In this document: positions 36,201-44,751 of the stretch, piece by piece
Numbering within the stretch: position 1 is the stretch's first letter
Layout: each line of letters opens with the position of its first letter
Assembly (NCBI GenBank): GCA_011365055.1
Contig: RDOG01000005.1
Location: 1-64,000 of the forward strand
From: Promethearchaeota archaeon
GTDB taxonomy: Archaea > Asgardarchaeota > Lokiarchaeia > Helarchaeales > RDOG01
Length of the DNA: 64,000 bases
Direction: 5' to 3'
Notes under the pieces: generated by a model
What the model saw: the letters and a program-made list of their open reading frames with translations, nothing else
The model's database searches: none
Told to the model about the DNA's origin: nothing
Position numbers and translations under genes: made by a program

Positions 36201-39144
36201 TAAGTTTCAAAAACCATATCATGAGACTGTGACTTTTCTCCAATGGATCTTCATTACTTCAGACACGTATTTTGATTGGCTAACTATTGCTGCATCTTGG
36301 CCTCAAGATCCTGTTTACGGTATAGGTCCTTCAATAATTGAGGGTGATTACCAATACATCACATTTAGAATAGAGGATCGAAGCAGAAGAGCGTATGAAG
36401 AATATTATTGGGATACAGAAAATTATGACTCCATATACTTAACAAATAACACTGAAATTTCAGAAAATAGAGTTCATATAACTGTACAGCAGCTAAATAG
36501 TTCAATTCTTTGGACTCCAGGTACAACCACGTCCGAATATGCAGGATATTTGAGATATAGATTGAAAATAGATTCAGGATGTCCCACAACTTCTTCTTTA
36601 GAGTTTTATCATATGAACTTCTCCTTCTATATTGATGAGATAAGTGGAATTAATGGTCATAGATGGCAATCAGGACATTTAGTAAATACATCACAATATG
36701 ATTTAAATGCACGTAATTGGCAAAATGGAAAACCTACGACAATGTCTGGAATATTAAAATTTCAGGTGAAGGAATCAGACTTTGTAATTAATACCATGTT
36801 GACATTTAATGAAACAATAAATGATTTGAATAGCTCTGGAAAATTATGGAACAAAATATTATATGATTGGGATGTAGATAACATTTATTGGAATGAAACT
36901 GGTTTTTATATGCCAGATAATTCTGATCCTGATAATGAACCATATGTTTCAGATACGATATCTGGTGGCAACTTTACATGGAATGATGGAATAATGAAAT
37001 TCAATTTAACATTTGCTAATGATACAATTTCAGGATTAGAACCACAATATCCTATGTGTAATGGATCAAGATATATTGATAATGCTACTCTAACGAGCAA
37101 ACATTATGCAAACGTGTCATATTATTACGATATAGTAAATTATGATGATTTATCGATAGACTGGGAAGGACTTAATAATCCTTTGAGTTTAAGACAAATT
37201 ACTAGTGATCAACCTGGAGTAAACGCTAGCGCAACTTATGAAGTTACATTAAATGTAAGTTCTGTTCCAAAAATTCGGTTAACTGGATCGACATACGAAA
37301 TCGAAATTACAATGGTTTGCACTATAGATATGAATCCATATTTCTGGGAAGATGGATCTTTTGTTATGAAATTGGAAATATTACCAATGGATTCTGAAAT
37401 TACTCCTTTATCAGGTTCAGTATTTCCAGCAGATCCCTTTTGGGGTGATAACATTTCACTAGCCGTAGTTTATAAGGATGTTAAAAATAATTTCAACATC
37501 TCAAGTGCGACTGTATATTATAGAGTATTTTATTATTCTGGTGGAACCGAAATAACCGTAACGCAAGGTACTATGAGTGAAATTTCAGTGGGTGTATATA
37601 ACATTACAAATACCCTTGATACTGACGATGTTTCTGAATTTAACTTACCTACGAATCCTCCTACATCAAAAACTTTCTATATCTCCTATAATGCAACCAA
37701 ACGTATGATTATCAATGGTTATACTAGTGAATCACAAGTTGAAGCATATTCCGAAGGAAAAATATCTTTTAATTTGCAACCCCGTCCTATAAAAATACTG
37801 CCACCAAATTCAACAAAGTCAGATTTTACGGGTTGGGGACAACTAGTGAGTATTGTTGCTTATGATACTTTTTATTTCACATTAAGCTGTCAAGAAATCT
37901 TACCACGTCCTCTAGATCCTGGAATTGATTGGAATGCATCAATTGAAAATGTTAATGTTTCATGGAATGTTCAAGGTTCAAGTGAGGTTCATTCAGCCTT
38001 AACAAATTCTTCTGGAATGGTTTCATTTGGTATTGAGGTTTCATTTCTCAAAGGTTGGTCTTATTCTGGTGCTACTCGAGAAAGAATAATCGAAATTAGG
38101 GTTTCAAAAGATAATTATGCCATAGAGAATTATATAACAGATCCTATCCGAACATTCATTGTAAGAATGATTAAAATACCTATTGAACTTAGATTAGTCG
38201 ATCCAAATGGAGAAACTTGGAGCTCCACTCTTGGAATGAGTGTAAGTTGTAGCCAAAGTCAAGAATTAACATTTAAAATAGATTTACTTGACATTGCATA
38301 TGCCGATTTCTTCAATTATACTAAAGGTTTCAGATCAAAAATTACAGAGGCCGCCACAGTTGCTTATAAAGTCATTCGGGGTAATACTGAAATGCTTAGT
38401 AATATAATGTCTCCTGAAAGGGATGATTATGGAAACAGAACGGGCAGATACGTTGGTTCAGCAGATCCCTGGACTCTTGAAAGTTTCTGGACTCCTTGGG
38501 AGCCTGTACTTTATAGCATTGTGTTTGAAGTCTCAATTGGGACTGAATACGATGAAATAGCTTATTCTGATAGTACTTTCCACATTTTATTCCTTCTAGA
38601 ATCTGATGGATTCATGCAAGTATATTCTATGCCATTCCTTTGGGCATTAATTGGCGCAACTGTTTGCGCTTCTGTATATATGTCATATCATGGAATACGC
38701 ATACTTAGAGTTCCATATATTCTTAGAATGATTGAAAATACCGATAAAAAAATCAATCGAAATAGAAAAACCCACGCAGGAGTAATGAAATCCCGAGAAC
38801 AACAAATTGTTGAACTAGCAGAAATAGAATTGAAGATGTTTGGCATTAAGATGGAACCATTATCCGCGAAGAAACTGCCTCCACCAATCTCAAAGAAACT
38901 CAAAAAAGAGGAAGACTTTAAACTACCTGCTTTAACTGATGAGCAAATAAAACAAGAATTAGAGAAAATAAAAGACATCTCTATTGAAGAGAGACAATTA
39001 TTTACCAAAGAAATCAAAGGATTATCACCAAAAGATCAGAGGGAGTTCTTAATTGGACTTGGAGCAAGCCCTGATTTATTAAAAGAACAAAAAGGAATAG
39101 ATAAAAAGAAACCAAAGCAAGAATTGTCTGACGATAAAAAATAA
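33232..39144 (+). CDS. Giant membrane-anchored surface protein (about 1970 aa) with cytoplasmic tail
   Basis: The N-terminus has a basic segment and then a hydrophobic helix 'MFIFGLIFIMSFSFILGALF' at about 32-51. A huge acidic, Tyr/Asn/Ser-rich beta-type ectodomain follows, then one membrane helix near 1803-1825 ('FLWALIGATVCASVYMSYHG') and a basic cytoplasmic tail of about 150 residues with Lys/Glu coiled coil. The general layout matches the 2036-aa protein but the tail is different. Many N-x-S/T sites are present. Start: ATG 33232 or 33235 by promoter position. A T9 tract follows the stop. Likely surface adhesin or S-layer component; no catalytic domain is recognised. Confidence 0.78.
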   Translation: MMDCNNQLFELIFQMSQRGLKILKTRKRNLMKMFIFGLIFIMSFSFILGALFTKNPIFTLISTENEDDESYEDITIPNQEEIKSEDPINLESKNIETEIVYSGDAGSSLIMSNEYAKNTSTKNGINMKGGTTQLTVPYGWNAGKCYTNVTNILEIENWVRDMNVEQSMSTGWYYYDGNQNPGETQAPYYTLDDISGEIDSERLKISFNGINDGTVSNYEQNFNFTDHNGNDIYEWEEFGDGTEEWSSSTSGYLDGNNAYGYNDVLETDEEYAWRQTINYASHADDIQVQAVYIGYALRAYGTHDDSWGASGYLSVSAWIDFAGRTLFSEELIHVAGDDDTQQRQGVIEIKPGHSDYTAIMNTMAGTNQTEIRFGGDVNVFEIMNSISGWLAFAYINVTIVYDESINPGTEAYQSIDSSFGFYDRYIDNVYLSLNYSGDAISGASNYYPYIRFASSAGDYSERFRLKTIAESDLIDLSTAYSNKLLTFEDADDVKTWFNNRLAQVPAHAGVFNLSIGIYCLSSEIKIESDKSYYFDDVNFTMKSKIDFSPGHAAISFSANGGVISMQLTGGIGYAYGISSCDIDGVSTPGTAINCLYSINTPSSYYALTGTVCGELNLSRDANIDYYFDITNTGGTINNLVDWYMHFEPVTIDENYLTDYQFEIFTPLDWNQTTPTAGIAICENTIWNSGVPSPYQYEGPYQYGGNQLYYIATKSFCGVSKMNMAVNEYYINFKFQAPNYLAGDSALEVAYDGGSTAETLYYPTNATDINVTINRPYWAPWITSSLNVSIFRQENDLNQEVEEKWHDSGWMSLTNHPTDDHQTYDFTINSSAVGEYIVAASWNNSQSGFISEVGFNTEVIQVWRNTSIDTTNDLIITNQEVLEGSIVNFTVRWRDLEDRNGDAQKTDNVTQASNYLRIFSDQQGNLSSQGFTWLNDLGKPYNGSNPEVITTNLTGIVSITEISNGNYLIKINTSKIYMCKYTGPGNRTLLFKFQKPYHETVTFLQWIFITSDTYFDWLTIAASWPQDPVYGIGPSIIEGDYQYITFRIEDRSRRAYEEYYWDTENYDSIYLTNNTEISENRVHITVQQLNSSILWTPGTTTSEYAGYLRYRLKIDSGCPTTSSLEFYHMNFSFYIDEISGINGHRWQSGHLVNTSQYDLNARNWQNGKPTTMSGILKFQVKESDFVINTMLTFNETINDLNSSGKLWNKILYDWDVDNIYWNETGFYMPDNSDPDNEPYVSDTISGGNFTWNDGIMKFNLTFANDTISGLEPQYPMCNGSRYIDNATLTSKHYANVSYYYDIVNYDDLSIDWEGLNNPLSLRQITSDQPGVNASATYEVTLNVSSVPKIRLTGSTYEIEITMVCTIDMNPYFWEDGSFVMKLEILPMDSEITPLSGSVFPADPFWGDNISLAVVYKDVKNNFNISSATVYYRVFYYSGGTEITVTQGTMSEISVGVYNITNTLDTDDVSEFNLPTNPPTSKTFYISYNATKRMIINGYTSESQVEAYSEGKISFNLQPRPIKILPPNSTKSDFTGWGQLVSIVAYDTFYFTLSCQEILPRPLDPGIDWNASIENVNVSWNVQGSSEVHSALTNSSGMVSFGIEVSFLKGWSYSGATRERIIEIRVSKDNYAIENYITDPIRTFIVRMIKIPIELRLVDPNGETWSSTLGMSVSCSQSQELTFKIDLLDIAYADFFNYTKGFRSKITEAATVAYKVIRGNTEMLSNIMSPERDDYGNRTGRYVGSADPWTLESFWTPWEPVLYSIVFEVSIGTEYDEIAYSDSTFHILFLLESDGFMQVYSMPFLWALIGATVCASVYMSYHGIRILRVPYILRMIENTDKKINRNRKTHAGVMKSREQQIVELAEIELKMFGIKMEPLSAKKLPPPISKKLKKEEDFKLPALTDEQIKQELEKIKDISIEERQLFTKEIKGLSPKDQREFLIGLGASPDLLKEQKGIDKKKPKQELSDDKK

Positions 39145-39165
39145 ATATAAAAAACCATTTAATCC

Positions 39166-39174
39166 TTTTTTTTT
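39166..39174 (+). terminator. T9 terminator after the third giant gene
   Basis: Nine consecutive T lie 22 bases after the TAA stop, before the small membrane protein gene. Confidence 0.4.
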
Positions 39175-39261
39175 ATTTCAAGAATTTATGATTAAGTTTT
39201 AATAAAATCAATCAAAAAAAAATAAATAATAAAAGAGATTTAAAATAATTGAGTGATAAAA

Positions 39262-39498
39262 ATGAGCCTTAAGGAGAAATTACAAAAAGCTGAAGAAAAA
39301 ATACAGGATGATACTACAAAGGAAAAAGCAAAAAAACAAAAAGAAGATGCTGAAAAAATAGCATTTGAAGGATTTTCTAGAGCGGGATTAAGAGATTTAT
39401 GGGAACATCCCGCGTTTAAAACAGGCTTGATTTTTGGAGTTGTTTTTGCTAGCATATTTTTTATATTGTTATTCTTACATTTCTTTAAATTTATTTAA
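39262..39498 (+). CDS. Small tail-anchored membrane protein
   Basis: A 78-aa protein. Its first 45 residues are a charged Lys/Glu helix, 'LRDLWEHPAFKTG' follows, and one hydrophobic helix at about 55-74 ends almost at the C-terminus, giving a tail-anchored layout. No known family. The ATG at 39262 is chosen over GTG 39253. Sixteen bases separate it from rtcA. A link to secretion or to the surface protein just upstream is possible but unproven. Confidence 0.6.
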   Translation: MSLKEKLQKAEEKIQDDTTKEKAKKQKEDAEKIAFEGFSRAGLRDLWEHPAFKTGLIFGVVFASIFFILLFLHFFKFI

Positions 39499-39514
39499 TT
39501 ATTCTATATTTATT

Positions 39515-40558
39515 ATGACACCTTTAGTTATTGACGGTAATTATGGTGAAGGCGGAGGCTCTATTGTTCGATTAGCAACTGCTTTTTCTGTTCTTAAAAA
39601 TCAATCCGTGGAAATAAAAAATATTAGATATAACCGTCCCAAACCAGGATTAAAACATCAACACGTTATAGGATTAGAACTTTTAAAAGAAATTTCTAAT
39701 GCAAAAACTTCTGATTTAAAAGAAGGTGCAATGGAATTATCTTTTTCTCCAGAAAAAATACATTCTGGAGTCTATCATAAAAAAATCCATACAGCTGGGA
39801 GTATTGGATTAATAATTCAGATCCTACAAATTGCTTTGGCAAGATCTGTTGAAAAAATTGTATTGAATATAGATGGAGGTGCAACATTTGGGAAATGGGC
39901 TCCCAGCCTTCCATATTTAGAACAAGTAACTTTTTCAAATTTAAAAAAAATGGGAATAGATATTAAAGTGAATGTAATTAAACATGGATTTTATCCCAAA
40001 GGTGGAGCAAAAGTTAATATTGAAATCCAGAACAAAGGTATTATTCAAGGTCTAAAATTAGATGATTTCGGAGAAATAAACAAAATTTATTGTATTTCAA
40101 TAGCTTCTAACGTGTTGAAAAAAGCTAATGTTGCTGACAGGCAATTTTCATCTTTAAAAAAAGTCATAAAAGATAAATTAAATTTAGAAGTTCATAGAGA
40201 TATAAGATATGTCGATACATTAAATCCTGGTTCAGGAATTTGTGCTTGGGCCGTAACTGATAGCGGGATTGTTTTGGGTTTTGATTATGTGGGTGAAAAA
40301 AAATTAAAATCAGAAATAATAGGGGAAAATTGCGCAGTAAAATTAATTGATATGATTAAATCTCGAGCGACAGTTGATTATTTTCAAGCTGATCAATTGA
40401 TACCTTTTTTGTATTTATCTGAATCCCCTTTTTCCTTTATTACTAACCATTTATCAAATCATACCAAAACAAATATCTGGCTGGGAAAACAATTTTTTAA
40501 ACGAGATATCGAAGTAAAAAAGCAAAATGGAAATTACAGGATTGGATTTAATGGATGA
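39515..40558 (+). CDS. rtcA: RNA 3'-terminal phosphate cyclase
   Basis: A 347-aa RtcA that converts RNA 3'-phosphates to 2',3'-cyclic phosphates using ATP. The N-terminus 'IDGNYGEGGGSIVRLA' and the 'NRPKPGLKHQHV' segment are family signatures. The catalytic histidine that becomes adenylated is His316 in 'NHTKTNI', matching the HxxTN context of E. coli RtcA. The ATG at 39515 gives the standard length; an upstream in-frame extension would overlap the preceding gene. It overlaps the alkyltransferase gene by a few bases. Confidence 0.93.
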   Translation: MTPLVIDGNYGEGGGSIVRLATAFSVLKNQSVEIKNIRYNRPKPGLKHQHVIGLELLKEISNAKTSDLKEGAMELSFSPEKIHSGVYHKKIHTAGSIGLIIQILQIALARSVEKIVLNIDGGATFGKWAPSLPYLEQVTFSNLKKMGIDIKVNVIKHGFYPKGGAKVNIEIQNKGIIQGLKLDDFGEINKIYCISIASNVLKKANVADRQFSSLKKVIKDKLNLEVHRDIRYVDTLNPGSGICAWAVTDSGIVLGFDYVGEKKLKSEIIGENCAVKLIDMIKSRATVDYFQADQLIPFLYLSESPFSFITNHLSNHTKTNIWLGKQFFKRDIEVKKQNGNYRIGFNG

Positions 40559-40904
40559 AATAAGAAAGTCAAAAAAATGGAATGAATTAACTAATTTTCA
40601 AAAACAAGTTTTGACCATTACATCTAAGATCCCAAAGGGTAAAGTGAGTACATATGGTCAAATAGCAGAAATAATAGGAAATAAGTATTTTTCAAGAGCA
40701 GTTGGAAATGCTTTGAATAAAAATCCCTTTGCACCTCTTATTCCTTGTCATAGAGTTGTAAAATCTAACGGTGATTTAGGAGGATTTGCAAGAGGAAGCT
40801 CTGAAAAAGAAAAAATCTTGATAAAGGAAAATATAATAATTAATAATCATAAAATAAACTTGAGCAAGTTTTTAATTAACAAAAATAATTTGAAGAGTGA
40901 ATGA
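40551..40904 (+). CDS. ogt: Methylated-DNA-protein cysteine methyltransferase (short form)
   Basis: A 117-aa protein containing only the C-terminal active-site domain of O6-alkylguanine-DNA alkyltransferases. 'IPKGKVSTYGQIAEIIG' begins the winged helix, and 'PLIPCHRVV' contains the acceptor Cys66, so it can take an alkyl group rather than being an inactive ATL. The N-terminal ribonuclease-like domain of full-length enzymes is absent. The start at 40551 overlaps the rtcA stop; an in-frame ATG at 40527 is an alternative. Four bases separate it from nadM. Confidence 0.88.
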   Translation: MDEIRKSKKWNELTNFQKQVLTITSKIPKGKVSTYGQIAEIIGNKYFSRAVGNALNKNPFAPLIPCHRVVKSNGDLGGFARGSSEKEKILIKENIIINNHKINLSKFLINKNNLKSE

Positions 40905-40908
40905 ATAA

Positions 40909-41436
40909 ATGGTAAAAAGAGCTGTTTTTATCGGTCGCTTTCAACCTATACATAATGGACATGTTTATGTTATTAAAGAAATATCAAAAGTTGTTGATGA
41001 AGTTATAATTGTTGTTGGGAGTGCTCAATATAGTCATAGCTTTGATAATCCTTTTACTGCTGGTGAACGAATCACAATGATTCGAATGGCTTTAAATGAA
41101 GCGAAGATGAATCTAGGAAAATATTTAATCATTCCACTCCAAGACGTTAATGATAACAGAATTTGGGTTGCCCATTTAGTATCACTATTACCTCCTTTTG
41201 ATCTTGCTTATTCCAACAATCCTCTTGTTAAAAGACTCTTAAAAGAAAAGGGAATTAAGACCGCTCCATTTGAGTTTTATCATAGAGATAAATTCACAGG
41301 GACATTGATAAGAGAAAAAATGATAAATGGTGAAGATTGGACTAAATTGGTTCCAAATACTGTTAAAGAATTTATAATAGAAATAGATGGACTAGAACGC
41401 TTAAAAGATATTGGTAATGCGACTCTTAAACACTAA
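40909..41436 (+). CDS. nadM: Archaeal nicotinamide-nucleotide adenylyltransferase
   Basis: A 175-aa nucleotidyltransferase of the NadM type, which makes NAD+ from NMN and ATP. The motif 'GRFQPIHNGH' holds the catalytic (H/T)xGH. The C-terminal motif 'GTLIREKM' corresponds to the ISxTxIR signature. Length matches archaeal NadM. It is the last gene of the rtcA-ogt-nadM series and its 3' end overlaps the convergent SAM-hydroxide adenosyltransferase gene by 4 bases. Confidence 0.93.
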   Translation: MVKRAVFIGRFQPIHNGHVYVIKEISKVVDEVIIVVGSAQYSHSFDNPFTAGERITMIRMALNEAKMNLGKYLIIPLQDVNDNRIWVAHLVSLLPPFDLAYSNNPLVKRLLKEKGIKTAPFEFYHRDKFTGTLIREKMINGEDWTKLVPNTVKEFIIEIDGLERLKDIGNATLKH

Positions 41437-42233
41437 CTTTTAACGATTTTTATCAATTCATTACCTTTTAAATTCATTTGTTTTTTTGCATTTCCTTTAT
41501 TGGAAGCAATTTCAAGAAATTCAGAACTTCCAATTAATAACAAAAGAGATTTTTCCGGAACTTCACCATAATACTCCTTAAAAGGAATATTATAATTTAA
41601 TTTTTTATCTACAGAGGTTATCTGAATATTTATTTCATCATCTAATTTAAAATTCTTTTTAAATACGTCCCCTTTCAAACTAGTTACGAGATTACCAAAT
41701 TTATCTATATGCATAATTTGAAATTCCCTATTAATATCATCTAGATTTAAACTAATTTTTATCGGATTTTCAATAATTGGTCCAAATTTTTCAATTTTTT
41801 TAATGAGTGATAAATGTGAAGCAACAGGAGCAAAAATATCACGACCATGAAATGTAGAAGAAATGACTTTATTCATGTATTTTCTATTTGTCAGTTCCAA
41901 AATTTTATAATCCATGTTTTCATTTAATATAAAAGTAAATACTCCGTTATCAGGTCCTATAAAATAATAATCTTCTGTTTGAATTAATATAGGCCTTCGT
42001 TTTGTTCCTACTCCTGGATCAACAACGATTACATGTATAGTACCTTTAGGAAAATTTTTATATGATTGGTTTAGCACATAAGCTGCGCTAATTAGATTGA
42101 AACTTTCAATAGAATGGGAAATATCAACGATAATTACATCTGGATTTATTTTCAAAATTATTCCTTTCATACTTGCTACATAATAACTTGAAGTACCAAA
42201 ATCAGTAAGAAGTGTAATAAAATTCGTTGTCAA
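41433..42233 (-). CDS. SAM hydroxide adenosyltransferase (DUF62 family)
   Basis: A 266-aa DUF62 protein, the family that hydrolyses S-adenosylmethionine to adenosine and methionine and is related to fluorinase and chlorinase. 'TLLTDFGTSSYYVASMKG' opens the domain; 'VVDPGVGTKRR' and 'FIGPDNGVF' form the SAM pocket; 'STFHGRDIFAPVA' provides the Asp/Arg/His set. I see no fluorinase-specific insert. Common in archaea. Confidence 0.9.
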   Translation of the reverse strand: MTTNFITLLTDFGTSSYYVASMKGIILKINPDVIIVDISHSIESFNLISAAYVLNQSYKNFPKGTIHVIVVDPGVGTKRRPILIQTEDYYFIGPDNGVFTFILNENMDYKILELTNRKYMNKVISSTFHGRDIFAPVASHLSLIKKIEKFGPIIENPIKISLNLDDINREFQIMHIDKFGNLVTSLKGDVFKKNFKLDDEINIQITSVDKKLNYNIPFKEYYGEVPEKSLLLLIGSSEFLEIASNKGNAKKQMNLKGNELIKIVKS

Positions 42234-42383
42234 TTTTGAATTCTTCCTTAATTTAGTCTTTGAATTTTAAATTTTATAAAATATTTTAGTGATAGTACTT
42301 TGACAATTTTTTAATATATTAGATGTTAATTAAAAATTAATATAAGATTTCTAATATAAAAAATCAGTTAGTTGGAAAAGTAG

Positions 42384-42995
42384 ATGAAACCTGGATTATT
42401 GGACATTTTAGCATGTCCTATATGTAAATATTACCCTCTGAAATTATATATTTTTAAATGGGAAACGTCCGAAGGAACATTTAAGCATCTAATTAATATA
42501 ATTTCTTCTTCAAATTATGATAAATTAGTTGAATTTATTAAAAATATGAATCAGGAATTATACGTAAAATTAGAGAATGAAGTCATCTCTGATGAGATAA
42601 TTCGTGAACCAAATTCAAAACAAGATTATCTTAAAGAACTATGTGAAAAGAAGGAGACTATTGATTCTATCACTGATTTATCTGATACGGAATCAAAAGA
42701 AATTCTTAAATTAATTCAAAATAATTATTTTGAAAAGTTTAAAGTAGAAATTGATGTTAATAAAATATTAATGGAATTAAATTCTTTTAATTGGCTACTT
42801 TTTGGAACTGAAATAGAGAATGGAATCATATTTTGCGAAAAATGTAAGCGTTGGTATCCAATTGACGAGACAATTCCTCAAATGTTACCGGATGAATTAA
42901 GAGCGAAAAAAAAAGAAAAAATTTTTCTGCAAAAGTGGAAAACTCATATTCCAGATACGATTTTAAAAGAAGGAGTCCCCTTTAACCTAAAATAA
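42384..42995 (+). CDS. Trm112-like zinc protein with a long helical insert
   Basis: A 203-aa protein whose ends match Trm112. The N-terminal 'LLDILACPICKYYPLKL' and C-terminal 'FCEKCKRWYPIDETIPQMLPDELR' give CxxC pairs for one zinc. Between them lie about 120 residues of mostly charged helix. Most archaeal Trm112 proteins are near 60 aa; eukaryotic Trm112 also carries a central helical insert. Trm112 binds and activates methyltransferases of tRNA, rRNA and release factor. No methyltransferase gene is adjacent. Confidence 0.75.
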   Translation: MKPGLLDILACPICKYYPLKLYIFKWETSEGTFKHLINIISSSNYDKLVEFIKNMNQELYVKLENEVISDEIIREPNSKQDYLKELCEKKETIDSITDLSDTESKEILKLIQNNYFEKFKVEIDVNKILMELNSFNWLLFGTEIENGIIFCEKCKRWYPIDETIPQMLPDELRAKKKEKIFLQKWKTHIPDTILKEGVPFNLK

Positions 42996-42997
42996 AA

Positions 42998-43073
42998 TGG
43001 TAGCCCGGCCCGGATTTGAACCGGGGTCGCGGGGTCCAAAGCCCCACATGATTGACCGCTACACCACCGGGCT
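42998..43073 (-). tRNA. tRNA-Gln (anticodon TTG), CCA encoded
   Basis: The minus strand folds as a complete tRNA. The acceptor stem AGCCCGG pairs with CCGGGCT, followed by discriminator A (43001) and an encoded CCA (42998-43000). The anticodon stem-loop has four G-C pairs and loop CTTTGGA, so the anticodon is TTG (glutamine). The T arm contains GGTTCAAATCC. No intron is seen. Its first two bases lie within the ferredoxin TAG stop codon, so the two are probably cotranscribed and the tRNA is cut out of the mRNA. Confidence 0.95.
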
Positions 43074-43260
43074 ATTCCTTAATTGAAAGACATCCAGATG
43101 GACAAGATTCAACACAAAGATAACAATCAGTACAATTCTCTTCTGCAATTCTCTTAATTTTAAATTTTTCTTCATCTAATTCAAACACGTTATTTGGACA
43201 TTCGTCAACACAAACTCCACAACCCGTGCATCTTCCGATTTCCATCTTAACATTCGACAA
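43072..43260 (-). CDS. Small 2[4Fe-4S] ferredoxin
   Basis: A 62-aa bacterial-type ferredoxin with C11/C14/C17/C21 and C43/C46/C49/C53, two [4Fe-4S] clusters in a soluble low-potential carrier. Its TAG stop codon overlaps the 5' end of the downstream tRNA-Gln gene by two bases. It could supply electrons to the Hdr system, but such ferredoxins have many partners. Confidence 0.93.
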   Translation of the reverse strand: MSNVKMEIGRCTGCGVCVDECPNNVFELDEEKFKIKRIAEENCTDCYLCVESCPSGCLSIKE

Positions 43261-43452
43261 ATGTATTCAACTTATATTTAGTTATTGAAGATTGATTTTG
43301 AATATCAATGTAAAAATATAATTTATAGTTTTCTTTTAGGAATAAAACTGAAGATAAGCGAGATATTATAGTACAAGCTTTTATGCATTCAAATAATTCT
43401 ATTGTGTATAAATATATGCAATCTAATTGAGAAAAAAAATATTTTCATTATT

Positions 43453-43460
43453 AAAAAAAA
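43453..43460 (-). terminator. Oligo-T terminator of the aminotransferase gene
   Basis: Eight consecutive T on the minus strand about 45 bases past the stop of the aminotransferase gene, before the ferredoxin gene. Confidence 0.3.
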
Positions 43461-43505
43461 CTTGAAATAAAAAATAAATTGGAAAACAATAGTTTTTCTT
43501 CTATT

Positions 43506-44657
43506 TTATTTAAATATCTCAGTCGCTATTTCAATTGCATTTCCAGTTTTGACTGGAAAACCTAGATTTTTTAAAGATAATTCTAATATTGATAAAGTTG
43601 TCAGAATTTCGTCTTTTCCAACCATGTTCATATGAGCAATGCGGAATATTTTACCTTTTATTTTCCCTTGTCCTCCAGTAATAATTACACCATTTTTTCT
43701 CATTTCTTCAATTATGCTTTTACTAGTTAAATTGTCAGGAACTTTAATTGCTGTTACTGTATTTGAGTAATAACCTTCTTCAGCAAATAATTCTAAACCT
43801 AATGCTTTAATACCCTCTCTACAAGCACGAGCAGCTAATTTATGTCTTTTAAATCTATTTTCAATTCCTTCTTCTTCTATTATTTTTAAAGATTCATTTA
43901 ATGCTCTAACTAATGTTATTGCTGGAGTAAAAGGTTGTGGATCTTTTTTATATTTGAGTAAATCAAGATAATGTGAATATTTACATTTCCTTTTTTCTAT
44001 TAATTCCCAGGCTCGTGGTGAAACACAAATCATTGCTAATCCTGGGGGTATTCCTAAACATTTTTGACTACCAGTCACTAAAACATCTAAATTCCATTCA
44101 TCAGGATAAATATCGTCTCCTCCAACTGAAGTAACTCCATCTACTAATAAATATTTATCTAACTTTTTACAAAGTGCCGCTAAATCTTTTATGTTATTTA
44201 AAACTCCTGTCGAAGTCTCATTATGGACTACTGTAACAAATTTTATTGAATCATCCTTTTCTAAAGCTTCTGAAATTTGTTCGATTCGCAATCCTTTACC
44301 CCATTCTAATTCTAATGGTACAGATATACAACCATAGCCTCTTGTTATATCCATCCATCGTTCTGAAAATTTACCTTGTATTATATTCAATACTTTAACT
44401 CCTGGTTCTATACAGTTACATACTGCAGCGTCCATAGCGCTTGTACTTGATCCAGTGATTAAGGCAACAAAATTTTTTGTTTTCAATAAATTTTTGAATT
44501 TTTGGATTGTATCATCCAAAATTTCGACAAATTCTTGTGTTCTATGTCCAATTATCGGTTTAGACATAATTTCATATACTCTATGATGAATGGCTACTGG
44601 ACCTGGCAACATCAAGAGGGGATTTTTATTTATTTCCATTTCTTTATTATTCTCCAT
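43506..44657 (-). CDS. Class V aminotransferase (alanine-glyoxylate/serine-pyruvate type)
   Basis: A 383-aa fold-type I PLP enzyme. 'LLMLPGPVAIHHRVYEIM' is the family N-terminus, 'GSSTSAMDAAV' binds the phosphate, 'HNETSTGVLN' and 'LLVDGVTSVGG' surround the cofactor, and the PLP lysine is in 'SQKCLGIPPG'. Related enzymes transaminate alanine, serine or phosphonate compounds with glyoxylate or pyruvate; the exact substrate cannot be read. The annotated ATG at 44657 overlaps a GGAGA sequence; a second ATG at 44639 lies 11 bases after it and is a plausible true start. Confidence 0.9.
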   Translation of the reverse strand: MENNKEMEINKNPLLMLPGPVAIHHRVYEIMSKPIIGHRTQEFVEILDDTIQKFKNLLKTKNFVALITGSSTSAMDAAVCNCIEPGVKVLNIIQGKFSERWMDITRGYGCISVPLELEWGKGLRIEQISEALEKDDSIKFVTVVHNETSTGVLNNIKDLAALCKKLDKYLLVDGVTSVGGDDIYPDEWNLDVLVTGSQKCLGIPPGLAMICVSPRAWELIEKRKCKYSHYLDLLKYKKDPQPFTPAITLVRALNESLKIIEEEGIENRFKRHKLAARACREGIKALGLELFAEEGYYSNTVTAIKVPDNLTSKSIIEEMRKNGVIITGGQGKIKGKIFRIAHMNMVGKDEILTTLSILELSLKNLGFPVKTGNAIEIATEIFK

Positions 44658-44751
44658 TTTACGTTTTGGATAAAATTTAATAATAAACGAATAAATGAAA
44701 ATATATTTAATTTTTTTTAATTTAATAATACAATAATTCAGAGAGATTAAA

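Noticed and set aside
39434..39514. N-terminal extension of rtcA starting at 39434
   Set aside because: It overlaps the small membrane protein gene; the ATG at 39515 gives the standard RtcA N-terminus.
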